From the NCBI GenBank assembly GCA_003165465.1, contig PLUM01000069.1:25018-89017 (forward strand): 64,000 nucleotides of DNA, read 5' to 3'. Position 1 is the first letter of the stretch, and each line of letters begins with the position of its first letter. Below are positions 38,601-47,639 of this stretch, one piece after another. The notes under the pieces were generated by a model. The model saw nothing but the letters and a program-made list of their open reading frames with translations, was not told the DNA's origin and ran no database searches. The position numbers and the translations under genes are program-made. This DNA is from Acidobacteriota bacterium. GTDB lineage: Bacteria > Acidobacteriota > Terriglobia > Acidiferrales > UBA7541.

Positions 38601-38808
38601 GGCGCTCCAGCGGCGTGGCCACGGACGAGGCCATCGTCTCCGGGCTCGCTCCCGGCAATCCCGCGCGAACGAAGATCGTGGGGAAATCCACGTGAGGAAG
38701 CGCCGCCACGGGCAACAAATAAAACGCGACACCCCCGGCAAGTAAAATCGCCATGCTTAAAAGCGAAGTCGCCACGGGCCGTCGAATGAATGGTGCGGAG
38801 ATGTGCAT
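35683..38808 (-). CDS. RND multidrug efflux permease (MdtB/MdtC-like), orphan
   Basis: Inner-membrane proton-driven efflux pump, 1041 aa, the usual length. Opens with the conserved MHISAPFIRRPVATSLLSMA, has the TM4 proton-relay segment AICTGFVVDDAIVVIENI (two adjacent Asp), FFPQQDTG in the periplasmic part and LLIGIVKKNAIMMIDFAL in TM10. The sequence is closer to MdtB/MdtC than to AcrB. No periplasmic adaptor or outer-membrane channel gene is visible: upstream is a repeat and a lipoprotein gene, downstream the propeller gene. It must use remote partners. Confidence 0.94.
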   Translation of the reverse strand: MHISAPFIRRPVATSLLSMAILLAGGVAFYLLPVAALPHVDFPTIFVRAGLPGASPETMASSVATPLERQFGRIAGVTQMTSTSQLGSTSITLQFDLDRDINAASRDVQAAINAAAGQLPTNLPSLPWYRRINPAETDILDLAVSSDTIPRSHLYDLSDSILAQKISQVDGVGQVNTYGGAKPAVRVDVNPNALAHYGISLEAVRSALQSANANTPKGNLEDSSNRWTLYTTDQLLKPEQYAPLIVAYRNGGPVRLSDIAKVTEGIEDIRNAGYANGKPAVVIGIGRQPGANIIETVDRIAALMPELKASIPPSVNLIPTFDRTTTIRASVKDIEMTLLLTVALVVLVIFLFLRNLWATIIPSIAVPLSIVGTFGVMYLLDYSLDNLSLMALAICTGFVVDDAIVVIENITRYLEEGETPMAAAMKGSREIGFTVLSMSVSLIAVFIPLLLMGGIIGRLFREFAITLSVAIAVSLCVSLTTTPMMCAHFLKSEKDMKRGKLYLASERVFQWSVDTYARGLRWVLRHQPFMLVLTGATLCLSVYLYIVIPKGFFPQQDTGLMAGNILAAQDTSFPVMQDKLKEYMDIVMKDPAVKAMAANTGGGAENTGRMQVELKPIGQRDVTVDQVIARMRRKLAVVPGATMFLRAYQDITVGGRISSSQYQYTLSSENLNDLQQWAPRIEAKMRQLPRLRDIASDQQTRGLQATLVIDRDTASRLGISPSTIDNTLYDAFGQRQVSTIYTQLNQYHVVMEVDSAFRNSTDAIQGLYARSSSGTQVPLSAFTHYETKNTALAVNHQGQFPAVTISFNLAEGVALGDAVTDIESAVLQMGLPSDIHPTFQGNAQAFQSSLSSQPWLILAALVAVYIVLGILYESYIHPVTILSTLPSAGVGALLALMAFHADLTVIALIGIVLLIGIVKKNAIMMIDFALDAERSGKTPEESIYQACLLRFRPIMMTTMAALFGGLPLALASGTGSELRRPLGISIVGGLMVSQALTLYTTPVIYLYMDRLQQRFRRRKHARAIPGEAPATPASLKGPSLT

Positions 38809-38990
38809 GTTCTATCCGGAAAATTCCGGTTTTCGCTCTCTCATATTCCGCCGAATCGATTCCCTCATCCGGCGCTGCATCCACATTCTTAGAGGGGATC
38901 AAGCCGCCCTTTGGTTTCAAAAATTCTCAGGGTGCGCGCAGGACCGGCATTTCCCTCAAGAACTTCACAAACACCGCATGGCCGATTTTT

Positions 38991-39072
38991 AGTGGCGCAG
39001 GCTTCAAGCCTGTGTTCTTTTGACTTTGGCTCGCCGCAAATCAAAACCACACAGGCTGAAGCCTGTGCCACT
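38991..39072 (+). repeat. family A repeat, copy 8
   Basis: TAGTGGCGCAGGCTTCAAGC, core TTCTTTTGACTTTGGCTCGC, right arm CACAGGCTGAAGCCTGTGCC. Plus orientation. Confidence 0.9.
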
Positions 39073-39086
39073 TCAACCCATTCCAT

Positions 39087-39488
39087 CTAATTCACCGCAG
39101 GATGTCCCTGCGGGAGCTGACCGCCGCCCGCATTCGTGCCGCTGGCCGGAGCCTTCTCCATGCCGGGGTGGACGCTGTCCATCCCCATCGGCTGCCCCTT
39201 CAGGACGGTCCACTCCTTACCCTGGCGCTCAAGCGCGTACTCGATCTCCATACCCGCGTCGCCACCCTTAACGCGAAATTCCACCTGCGCGCTTGCGTGA
39301 TCGCCATTGATCGTGACCTGCTTCACTTCGCGGTCCATCGCCGAGAGATTCAGGTCCGCGCGCCCGCTCAAGTGCTTCTCGATGCTCGCGCGAATCGCGT
39401 CCTGATCGTTCACCTTCGTGCCGCATCCGGCGGCAAGGGCGCAGAATAGCGCCAGAACGGAAATTTTATGCCCTCGCTTCATTCTCAT
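39087..39488 (-). CDS. small lipoprotein of unknown function
   Basis: Predicted lipoprotein of 133 aa. The track start 39668 adds 60 unlikely residues; ATG 39488 is preceded by GGGAAAGGGAA and starts MRMKRGHKISVLALFCALAAGC, a signal with lipobox LAAGC. The mature part is a small alpha/beta domain (IRASIEKHLSGRADLNLS, VKQVTINGDHASAQVEFRVK), the layout of a nuclear-transport-factor-like or DUF4878-like fold. The C-terminal tail is rich in Gly/Pro. No operon partner. Confidence 0.78.
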   Translation of the reverse strand: MRMKRGHKISVLALFCALAAGCGTKVNDQDAIRASIEKHLSGRADLNLSAMDREVKQVTINGDHASAQVEFRVKGGDAGMEIEYALERQGKEWTVLKGQPMGMDSVHPGMEKAPASGTNAGGGQLPQGHPAVN

Positions 39489-39720
39489 GGATTCCCTTTC
39501 CCACTTCGCAATCTTTCCCGATTCGTCCGCGATATTGTCCCACGGTTTCGGCCCGTTCACTCGCGCAATCTGGCCGCTCGCGAATACCGGAAAACAAGCT
39601 GCGGAAAAACTATCCACTTCATCATTCCGATCGAAGTGAGAAATCTTTTCTCGATCTAACCCTGACATCGCACACGCTTCGAGTAATTGGAACGGCGACC
39701 AATTGTTAGTGTGGTTTTTG

Positions 39721-39795
39721 GTAGCGCCGGCGTCTCGCTGGCAGTTTTGCGCCGCGATACGAGCACGAAAATTGCCGGCGAGACGCCGGCGCTAC
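39721..39795. repeat. family B inverted repeat, copy 2
   Basis: GTAGCGCCGGCGTCTCGCTG... with complementary right arm; centre GCGCCGCGATACGAGCACGA matches copy 1 apart from a few changes. Confidence 0.88.
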
Positions 39796-39825
39796 CAAAA
39801 CCGTAGGGCGGATACTTTTCCGCAA

Positions 39826-39895
39826 CCTGTTCAGCCTGTGTGGTTTTAATTTGCGGCAGGCTAAACCAAAAGAACAGGCTGAAGCCTGTGCAACT
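39826..39895. repeat. truncated family A repeat, copy 9
   Basis: Left arm shortened to TTCAGCCTGTG; core GGTTTTAATTTGCGGCAGGC; right arm AACAGGCTGAAGCCTGTGC. The gap 39489-40016 otherwise holds no gene. Confidence 0.75.
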
Positions 39896-40016
39896 CAAAC
39901 CCTTCACCTGTGATGAATCCGCAGTCGCAGTTTGACGTGCGGGTTCGCGCCCTGATAGCTTTGTACCTTATGCCGGGACGCTGGAACTCCGCAATACCGA
40001 CCCATGGACGGTGGAA

Positions 40017-40853
40017 ATGAACGTTCCGCCATCCTCGCGCATCGCCTTTCAGGGCGAGCGCGGCGCATTCAGCGAAGAGGCCGCCGTCAAACTGCTGGGC
40101 GAAGACATCCAGCTGGTGCCGAGGCCCACGTTCGAGGCTCTCTTCACGAGCATCAAGGACGGCGCTGCGGATTACATTCTCGCGCCGATTGAAAACAGCC
40201 TCGCCGGGTCGGTCCACCGTTCGTACGACCTGCTGATTTCCAGCGGCCTGCACATCCAGGCCGAAGTCGTGATCCCGATTGTGCACAACCTGATCGGCGT
40301 GCCGGGTGCCGTGTTCGAGCGCATCACGCAGGTTTCTTCCCATCCCGTCGCGCTCGCGCAGTGCGAGAGGTTCTTCGCGAGCCATCCGGCGATCAAGCGC
40401 GTCGCGACCGACGACACGGCGGGAAGTGTTCGCGAAGTGATGGGCGCGGGCGACCCGACCAAGGCCGGGATTGCGAGCAAACGCGCGGCGAAAGTGTACG
40501 GTGGCCTGATTCTGCGCGAGCATCTTGAGGATCACCCGGAAAATTACACGCGTTTTCTGCTGCTGGCCACTTCCGCCGAGGTCGCGGAAACGGCCGACAA
40601 GCTCTCGCTCGTGCTATATCTCGCGCACAAGCCCGGATCGCTGTGCTCCGCGCTGAACGCCTTTGCGCAGCGCAACCTGAATTTGCTGAAAATTGAAAGT
40701 CGCCCCATTCCCGGCACGCCGTGGAGTTACTGCTTCTATCTCGATCTCCAGGCATCGCTCAAGAATCCGGAGACGCGCGCGGCGCTCGAAGAGCTGAAGG
40801 AATTTGCCGATTCGGTAAAAATTCTTGGATGCTACCCGCAGGCAAGGGTTTAA
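40017..40853 (+). CDS. pheA: prephenate dehydratase
   Basis: Converts prephenate to phenylpyruvate in phenylalanine synthesis. Start at ATG 40017 (GTG 40011 also possible). The catalytic domain opens with RIAFQGERGAFSEEAAVKLL and contains the family signature NYTRFLLLA with the essential T-R-F, and ILAPIENSLAGSVHRSYDLL. A C-terminal ACT domain follows from about residue 195 with LNLLKIESRPIPGTPWSYCF, the phenylalanine-binding ESRP site, so feedback inhibition is expected. No chorismate mutase domain. Upstream of ilvC on the same strand. Confidence 0.95.
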   Translation: MNVPPSSRIAFQGERGAFSEEAAVKLLGEDIQLVPRPTFEALFTSIKDGAADYILAPIENSLAGSVHRSYDLLISSGLHIQAEVVIPIVHNLIGVPGAVFERITQVSSHPVALAQCERFFASHPAIKRVATDDTAGSVREVMGAGDPTKAGIASKRAAKVYGGLILREHLEDHPENYTRFLLLATSAEVAETADKLSLVLYLAHKPGSLCSALNAFAQRNLNLLKIESRPIPGTPWSYCFYLDLQASLKNPETRAALEELKEFADSVKILGCYPQARV

Positions 40854-40905
40854 ACTATTTGTCGTGGACGATTTTCAGTAGCACAAAAACAGTTTCAGCG
40901 AATGA

Positions 40906-41952
<1,047 letters not shown>

Positions 41953-42046
41953 AGGCCCGGCTGCAAGCGGTAATTTGTCCTGCAACGATTACGTAAGGCT
42001 GCCGCGCACTGTTCATGTTGCCGCACACCGTTAACGGTGCGCGCAC

Positions 42047-42124
42047 TGTAGCCCGCCTCTTCAGAGGCGGGTATTTTTGCCCGCGCGGGCGGAAAACCCC
42101 CGCCTCTGAAGAGGCGGGCTACAG
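42047..42124. repeat. family D inverted repeat, copy 2
   Basis: TGTAGCCCGCCTCTTCAGAG... with right arm CGCCTCTGAAGAGGCGGGCT around a centre TTTTTGCCCGCGCGGGCGGA. Between ilvC and ilvD. Confidence 0.9.
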
Positions 42125-42160
42125 CAGCGCGGCAAGCCAATCATTCGCCACAAACGCTTT

Positions 42161-42235
42161 TTACGAATCACAAGTCACGAATCACGATTTACGCATCACG
42201 GGTCACTAGTCACCAGTCACTAGTTACCAGTCACT
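42161..42235. repeat. TCAC-type tandem-like direct repeats, family G copy 1
   Basis: Runs of ACGAATCAC, GTCACGAATCACG and GGTCACTAGTCACCAGTCAC in direct order. A related stretch is at 57029-57133. Confidence 0.7.
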
Positions 42236-42250
42236 TCCCCCGGAGGCCCC

Positions 42251-43933
42251 ATGGACCCGCGTCTCAGAGAACACAGCAGCCACATCGTCGACGGCCCGTC
42301 GAGAGCGCCCGCGCGCTCCTACTTTTATGCGATCGGGCTGACGGACGAAGACCTGGCCAAGCCGCTCGTCGGCGTTGCCAACACCTGGATCGAGGCGATG
42401 CCCTGCAATTCGCACCTGCGCAAGCTGGCGGAAAAAGTGAAGGATGGAATCCGCGCCGCTGGCGGCACGCCGCTCGAATTCAACACCATCGCCATCAGCG
42501 ACGGCGAAACGATGGGCACCGAGGGAATGCGCGCTTCGCTCGTAAGCCGCGAAGTGATCGCCGACTCGATCGAACTCACCGGCCGGGGCTACATGTTCGA
42601 CGCCATGGTCGCGCTTGCCGGATGCGACAAGACAATTCCCGCCACCGCCATGGGCCTGACGCGCCTCAATCTGCCGAGCCTCGTTCTCTACGGCGGCTCG
42701 ATTCAGCCCGGCCGCTTTCGCGGGCATGACGTGACGATTCAGGATGTGTTTGAAGCCGTTGGCGCGCATTCCGCCGGAAAAATGTCGGACGCAGACCTGA
42801 AGGAAATCGAGCACGCGGCCTGCCCCGGAGCGGGCGCCTGCGGCGGAATGTTCACGGCCAACACGATGGCGACGGCTTTGGAATTCATCGGCATCGCGCC
42901 CATCGGACTCGGCAACGTGCCCGCCACCGATCCGCGCAAGAACGACGCCGCCTTCCGCGCCGGAACGCTGGTGATGGACTTGCTCCGCGCGGGCATCACG
43001 CCACGAAAAATTCTGACGCGCAAGGCGTTTGAAAACGCAATTCTCGCCGTCGTCGCCACGGGCGGCTCGACCAATGCCGTGCTCCATTTGCTGGCCATGG
43101 CGAGAGAAGCGGAGGTCGATCTCCGCCTCGACGATTTCGGCGACATCAGCGCGAAGACTCCTCTGCTCGCGGACATGAAGCCCTGGGGAAAATACACCGC
43201 CGTCGATTTGTACAACGCCGGCGGGCCCGCGCTGCTCGCCAAGCGCCTCCTGGACGCGGGCCTGCTCCATCGCGGGCAAATGACGGCCACCCTGAAAACG
43301 CTGGACGAGGAAGCTCTCCTTGCAAAGGAACTCCCCGGACAGGACGTGATTCACGCGCTTTCCAACCCGATTAAAACCACGGGCGGGCTGATGATTTTGC
43401 GAGGCAATCTGGTTCCGGAAGGATGCGTCGTAAAAACCTCCGGCCACGAAAAATCGTTTCATCGCGGCCCGGCGCGCGTTTTCGATCGCGAGGAAGACGC
43501 GATGGATGCGGCCGTGAAGGGACAAATTAAAAAGGGCGACGTGGTCATCGTGCGTTACGAAGGGCCGCGTGGCGGACCGGGCATGAGGGAAATGCTGGGG
43601 CTAACCGCGGCGCTCGTGGGCCTGGGCCTGGGCGAGGACGTGGCGCTCCTGACCGACGGCCGCTTCAGCGGCGCGACGCGCGGCCTGATGGCCGGCCACG
43701 CGGCGCCCGAAGCCGCGCGCGGCGGACCCATCGCAATCGTCGCCGTGGGCGATCAAATCGTTTTCGATCTCGCGACCAAAAGCCTGCGCGTCGAATTGAG
43801 CGACGACGAAATCAAAGCGCGCCTTGCGAAATGGAAAGCGCCCGAGCCGCGCTACAAGACCGGCGTGTTCGCCAAGTACGCGAAGCTCGTGAGCTCCGCG
43901 TCCCTGGGAGCGATTACCAGCTCCGACTTGTAG
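42251..43933 (+). CDS. ilvD: dihydroxy-acid dehydratase
   Basis: Fe-S dehydratase converting 2,3-dihydroxy-isovalerate and its homologue to the 2-keto acids. 560 aa. The three cluster-binding cysteines are in [18 protein letters not shown] and [19 protein letters not shown]. The C-terminal signature [22 protein letters not shown] is intact. GGAGG lies directly before the ATG. Same direction as ilvC; the intervening repeats D and G separate them, so the two may be on one transcript or not. Confidence 0.97.
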   Translation: MDPRLREHSSHIVDGPSRAPARSYFYAIGLTDEDLAKPLVGVANTWIEAMPCNSHLRKLAEKVKDGIRAAGGTPLEFNTIAISDGETMGTEGMRASLVSREVIADSIELTGRGYMFDAMVALAGCDKTIPATAMGLTRLNLPSLVLYGGSIQPGRFRGHDVTIQDVFEAVGAHSAGKMSDADLKEIEHAACPGAGACGGMFTANTMATALEFIGIAPIGLGNVPATDPRKNDAAFRAGTLVMDLLRAGITPRKILTRKAFENAILAVVATGGSTNAVLHLLAMAREAEVDLRLDDFGDISAKTPLLADMKPWGKYTAVDLYNAGGPALLAKRLLDAGLLHRGQMTATLKTLDEEALLAKELPGQDVIHALSNPIKTTGGLMILRGNLVPEGCVVKTSGHEKSFHRGPARVFDREEDAMDAAVKGQIKKGDVVIVRYEGPRGGPGMREMLGLTAALVGLGLGEDVALLTDGRFSGATRGLMAGHAAPEAARGGPIAIVAVGDQIVFDLATKSLRVELSDDEIKARLAKWKAPEPRYKTGVFAKYAKLVSSASLGAITSSDL

Positions 43934-43950
43934 GCCGAAACCGAATTCCC

Positions 43951-44031
43951 AGTGGCACAGGCTTCAGCCTGTGTTCTTTTGACTTTCGCTGGTCACAAAT
44001 TAAAACCACACAGGCTGAAGCCTGTGCCACT
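43951..44031 (+). repeat. family A repeat, copy 10
   Basis: AGTGGCACAGGCTTCAGCCT, core TTCTTTTGACTTTCGCTGGT, then CACAAATTAAAACC and the right arm. Plus orientation. Confidence 0.9.
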
Positions 44032-44083
44032 GGAAATCGTCCGCGGAGCGATGTGAATGACCTTCGGGACATAGGAGAGCGTC

Positions 44084-45205
44084 ATGCGAAATTCCAGGCC
44101 ATTTTCAAAGCCACCGCGCCGCACCGTTTTCTTCGCGGCGCTTGCGGCGCTCACGCTTGCCGCCGCAGGCGCGGCCATGGCCGATTCCCTGCTCATCAAG
44201 GAGCAAGGCAGCTTCTTCGTCGGCGGCCGCACCGTGTTCACCGACGCGCTCACCGGATCGACCACTGGATTTTTGGGCACCGGCGTCAACTCCGGAAACA
44301 TCACGGTCGACCAGATGTACGTCCAGTATCAGATTCCCGAAACCGCCGATTCGCATTTTCCCGTCGTCATGATCCACGGCTGCTGCCTCAGCTCGAAGAG
44401 CTACGAAACCACACCCGACGGCCGCATGGGCTGGAACGAATATTTTCTGCGGAAACGCCGCGCGGTTTATCTTCCCGACCAGGTTTCACGCGCGCGTTCC
44501 GGCTTCGACTCAACGATCTACAACGAAATCAAGCTAGGCAAGCGCTCCGCGAGCGACATGCCTGAACTCCGCATCGCCGACCACGAACTCGCCTGGCTGA
44601 TCTTCCGATTCGGGCCAACGATGGGGAAAGCGTTCTCGAATGAGCAATTCCCGGTGGAGGCGTTCGAGGAATTTGGCAAGCAAGTGATTCCGGACCTCAA
44701 CGCGCAATTGCCCGCAGTCAATCCCACATGGACGAACCTTTCCCTTTTGGCCATCAAATTGAAAGGCGCAATATTGATGGGGCACTCGGAGTCTGGCTTC
44801 TTTCCCGAGCAGGCGGCGCTCATCAATCCAACAGATATCAAGGGTTTGATTACGATTGAAACAGGCTGTCCCGCGCTGAACTCGGAACAGAGTTCCAATC
44901 TGACTTCGGAACAAATTTCAAAGCTGTCGAAAATTCCGACCCTCGTCGTCTTCGGTGACCACCTCGAAGACGTTCCCTCCTACCCAAAGCTGTGGAAGGG
45001 ACGATTCGACTCGTGCACGAAATTCGTTCAGCAGATCAACGCCGCGGGTGGCGACGCGACCATGATGCACCTGCCCGAGTATGGGCAATTCGGCAACAGC
45101 CACATGCTCATGCAGGACAAAAACAGCAACCAGGTCGCCGACCTCATCCTGAAATGGATTGACGAGCACGTGGAAAACAAGAAGGCGTCCGTCGGGCGCA
45201 ACTAG
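44084..45205 (+). CDS. secreted alpha/beta-hydrolase, esterase-like
   Basis: Exported 373-aa hydrolase. AGGAGAGCG precedes the ATG. The signal peptide (RTVFFAALAALTLAAAGAAM) is followed by an alpha/beta-hydrolase fold: oxyanion-type VVMIHGCCLSSKSYE, nucleophile elbow AILMGHSESGFFP (GHSES), acid segment TLVVFGDHLEDV, and a likely catalytic His in QFGNSHMLMQDKNSN. Several cysteines (GCC, TGCPA, SCTKF) may form disulfides. The layout is esterase/lipase-like; substrate unknown. Confidence 0.85.
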   Translation: MRNSRPFSKPPRRTVFFAALAALTLAAAGAAMADSLLIKEQGSFFVGGRTVFTDALTGSTTGFLGTGVNSGNITVDQMYVQYQIPETADSHFPVVMIHGCCLSSKSYETTPDGRMGWNEYFLRKRRAVYLPDQVSRARSGFDSTIYNEIKLGKRSASDMPELRIADHELAWLIFRFGPTMGKAFSNEQFPVEAFEEFGKQVIPDLNAQLPAVNPTWTNLSLLAIKLKGAILMGHSESGFFPEQAALINPTDIKGLITIETGCPALNSEQSSNLTSEQISKLSKIPTLVVFGDHLEDVPSYPKLWKGRFDSCTKFVQQINAAGGDATMMHLPEYGQFGNSHMLMQDKNSNQVADLILKWIDEHVENKKASVGRN

Positions 45206-45236
45206 ACGCGCGCCGAATTCGCGCCTATTTTGCACA

Positions 45237-45497
45237 ATGAACCGCGCAGCCCAACTCGCCGCAGAACTGCAAACCCTCCGCGCGCTGTGCGATGAGACCA
45301 CGCCGCGCGAGGAGCGCCGGAGACTCGTCGAAGATCTCAGCTCGCACATGTTCGTCGAGCCGGAACATCAAGTCGTCTTCGAATCGATTTGCGCCCTGTT
45401 TTCGCGAGGCCCCCTTTCCGCGGCTCGTTTAACAGTCCACCTCAACAATCGAGGTTTCCCCGACACCGACGCCGCAAAATATTTTCCCGGCGCGTAA
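45237..45497 (+). CDS. small hypothetical protein (86 aa)
   Basis: Start at ATG 45237 (MNRAAQLAAELQTLRALC); the track start 45159 overlaps the previous gene. Helical throughout. The segment HQVVFESICALFSRGPLSAARLTVHLNNRG resembles the helical N-terminal domain of DnaB-type helicases (region near the start that fits F-x-x-x-x-x-L-F-x-x-G), but the resemblance is weak. It follows the hydrolase by 31 bp on the same strand. No function assigned. Confidence 0.55.
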   Translation: MNRAAQLAAELQTLRALCDETTPREERRRLVEDLSSHMFVEPEHQVVFESICALFSRGPLSAARLTVHLNNRGFPDTDAAKYFPGA

Positions 45498-45638
45498 CCT
45501 CGCAACCATCCATGGATGAAGCCATTGCTTCCTAGCCTCGCCGTTGACTCACAGCCTCGAAGTTGGCTCACAGGCTCGACGTAGGGACACGGCATTGCCG
45601 TGCCCCTACACTTGCGGCAGATTCACACTGGCATTTCG

Positions 45639-45770
45639 ATCCGGGTGCCCGATCCTTCGCGCCTTTTGCGAAGGGTGGGTCCTTGACCGATGATCGACGC
45701 AGGAAACGGCGAGTAAAGAGCAAGACCCCACCCTTCGCAGAAACCGCGGAGGATGGGGCGCCCGCGGGAA
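45639..45770. repeat. family F repeat, copy 3 (paired arms)
   Basis: GGGTGCCCGATCCTTCGCGC then TTTTGCGAAGGGTGGGTC, followed about 60 nt later by CCACCCTTCGCAGAAACC and GGATGGGGCGCCC, the inverted form of the first part. This is the most complete copy. Confidence 0.75.
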
Positions 45771-45783
45771 AAACTCGACACTT

Positions 45784-45863
45784 TGTCATTCCGAGCGAAG
45801 CGAGGAATCTCTCTTAGACTTACGCCCAGGAAAGAGAGATTCCTCGCTTCGCTCGGAATGACA
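45784..45863. repeat. family C inverted repeat, copy 2
   Basis: TGTCATTCCGAGCGAAGCGA arm and complement around TAGACTTACGCCCAGG. Matches 31867-31957. Confidence 0.92.
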
Positions 45864-46074
45864 GAATCAGCCCAGGCGTCTCACCGCGCTTCGAGTAATT
45901 TACGTTGGAGATCAAACGTTACGTTGTACAAAGTGTTTTTTGTGGAGCTGGCGTCTCGACGGCATGTTCTTTGCTTGTGCCGCGCCTCAAAAACCGCGCC
46001 ACTCGTCTTCGTTCATCTTGATGTCACCAAACTTTAACATTGTGCGCGTATAATGGCCGCTGGGAGGCACGGTT

Positions 46075-46845
46075 GTGACTTCACGTGTTCAGTTAGCGGA
46101 TGAGCAGTCTCCGGCCAAACCGGCGAAAAACTCCGAAGATACTTCCCTGCGTCTCGATCCGTCGCGCAAATATCCCGGCGCCCTGATCGTCGTGGAAGGC
46201 ATCGACGGCTCCGGAAAAAGCACGCAACTATATTTATTGAAACGCTGGCTGGAAATTGGCGGGTACCGCCTTCATTTTACGGAATGGAACTCCTCGCCGC
46301 TCGTGAAGTCCGCCACGCGCCGCGGAAAGCAGCGCAGGCTACTGACGCCCACCACCTTTTCCCTGCTCCACGCAGCGGATTTCGCAGACCGCTGCGAACG
46401 GCAAATCCTGCCGCTGCTGCATAGCGGCTATCTCGTGCTCGCGGACCGCTACATCTACACGGCCTTTGCGCGCGACGTGGCGCGAAACTGCTCCTCGCGC
46501 TGGCTGCGCAATCTCTACCATTTCGCTCCGGTTCCGGACATCACGTTTTACTTTCGCGCTCCGCTCGACGTGGCCGTCAACCGCATCATGAGCGGCCGCC
46601 CCAAACTGAAATATTACGAAGCGGGCATGGACCTGAATCTCTCCCTCGACCGCGCGGAAAGTTTTCGGATTTTTCAGGGGCGCATCCTGGCGCAGTACGA
46701 CGAAATGATCGAGCTGGACAAATTCGTGGTGATGGACGGCACGCTGCCGGTGAATTCCCTGCAAAAACAGATGCGCCAGATGGTGAAAGAGCGCATTGAC
46801 CTCGCGCGTTTCGCACCCAAGAAATCCACGCGGAGGGCCCTGTGA
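46075..46845 (+). CDS. thymidylate-kinase-like P-loop kinase 1
   Basis: Cytoplasmic P-loop kinase of the dTMP-kinase fold, 256 aa, longer than typical Tmk (~210). The GTG start follows GGGAGGCACGG. A ~35-residue polar N-terminus precedes LIVVEGIDGSGKSTQLYLL (Walker A GIDGSGKST), and the Tmk D-R-Y motif is present in LADRYIYTAFARD. The lid region holds RIMSGRPKLKYYEAGMDLNL. It overlaps the next gene by GTGA (46842-46845). The company of Ppx and SixA suggests phosphate metabolism instead of, or beside, dTMP phosphorylation. Confidence 0.85.
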   Translation: MTSRVQLADEQSPAKPAKNSEDTSLRLDPSRKYPGALIVVEGIDGSGKSTQLYLLKRWLEIGGYRLHFTEWNSSPLVKSATRRGKQRRLLTPTTFSLLHAADFADRCERQILPLLHSGYLVLADRYIYTAFARDVARNCSSRWLRNLYHFAPVPDITFYFRAPLDVAVNRIMSGRPKLKYYEAGMDLNLSLDRAESFRIFQGRILAQYDEMIELDKFVVMDGTLPVNSLQKQMRQMVKERIDLARFAPKKSTRRAL

Positions 46846-47639
46846 AATCCGCGAAAACCAGCCGGAAAAATGGACGCTCGAAAAAAGGATTCTCTCCCTC
46901 CGGCGCATCGCCGCGCAATTACGGTTTGCCTCTGCCGGGCGTGAACGACGAGGAATTAGGCGGCTCGCTCATCGTCATCGAAGGCATGGACGGATCGGGC
47001 CGCTCGACGCAGATTGCCCTGCTGACGGAATGGCTCGAATCCGAGGGCTTCGCGGTCGAAACGATGGGTCTGCGCCGCTCGGGCCTGGTGGCGAAGGACA
47101 TCGACACGTTGCTGGCCGAAAACACCATCACCCGCATGACGCTGAGCCTGATGTACGCCACCGATTTCTACGACCAGCTCGAACACCGCATCATTCCCGC
47201 GCTGCGTTCGGATTTTGTTGTGCTCGCCGACCGGTACTTTTATACTTTGATCGCCCGCGCGGCGGCCCGCGGCATCGAACGCGGCTATCTGCACGGCCTA
47301 TACGAAATGGCCCTTCGTCCCGATCTCACGTTCTGGCTCAATGTGCGCCCGGAAGTGGCGTTCGAGCGCGAGTTTCGCAAATCGCACACCATCAGCTACT
47401 GGGAATCCGGGCGCGACCTTTCGCTCTCGGACGACTTGTTTCAATCCTTCATCCTGTATCAGGCCAAGATCAAGAAGGAATTCGACTCGCTCTCCGAGCG
47501 CCACGGTTTTCTCGCTCTGGATGGCGAAGCGAACGTCGCTGCCGTCAACACCGATTTGCGGAAGCGCATCGCCGCACATCTTGGCATTCAACGCACACAC
47601 TACCGGCCTTCCGCTGCGCTGGCTCACCTGTGGCGCTAA
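46842..47639 (+). CDS. thymidylate-kinase-like P-loop protein 2 (Walker A Lys to Arg)
   Basis: Paralogue of the preceding gene, 265 aa. A ~40-residue charged N-terminus is followed by LIVIEGMDGSGRSTQIALL: the Walker A lysine is arginine (GMDGSGRST), a change that usually abolishes or weakens nucleotide hydrolysis. LADRYFYTLIARA keeps the D-R-Y motif. The lid region reads FRKSHTISYWESGRDLSLS, parallel to copy 1. Overlaps both neighbours (GTGA with copy 1; 10 nt with ppx). It may be an inactive partner forming a heterodimer with copy 1; this is inference. Confidence 0.85.
   Translation: MKSAKTSRKNGRSKKGFSPSGASPRNYGLPLPGVNDEELGGSLIVIEGMDGSGRSTQIALLTEWLESEGFAVETMGLRRSGLVAKDIDTLLAENTITRMTLSLMYATDFYDQLEHRIIPALRSDFVVLADRYFYTLIARAAARGIERGYLHGLYEMALRPDLTFWLNVRPEVAFEREFRKSHTISYWESGRDLSLSDDLFQSFILYQAKIKKEFDSLSERHGFLALDGEANVAAVNTDLRKRIAAHLGIQRTHYRPSAALAHLWR

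Larger units (their letters stand above)
45498..46074. other. repeat-rich gap before the tmk-like operon
   Basis: No supported gene. It contains family F and C repeats (listed separately) and then a region ending in TGGGAGGCAC, the ribosome site of the next gene. Confidence 0.6.

Noticed and set aside
42161-42235. TCAC stretch as CRISPR or iteron origin
   Set aside because: Units are of 7-10 nt with no unique spacers and no rep gene.
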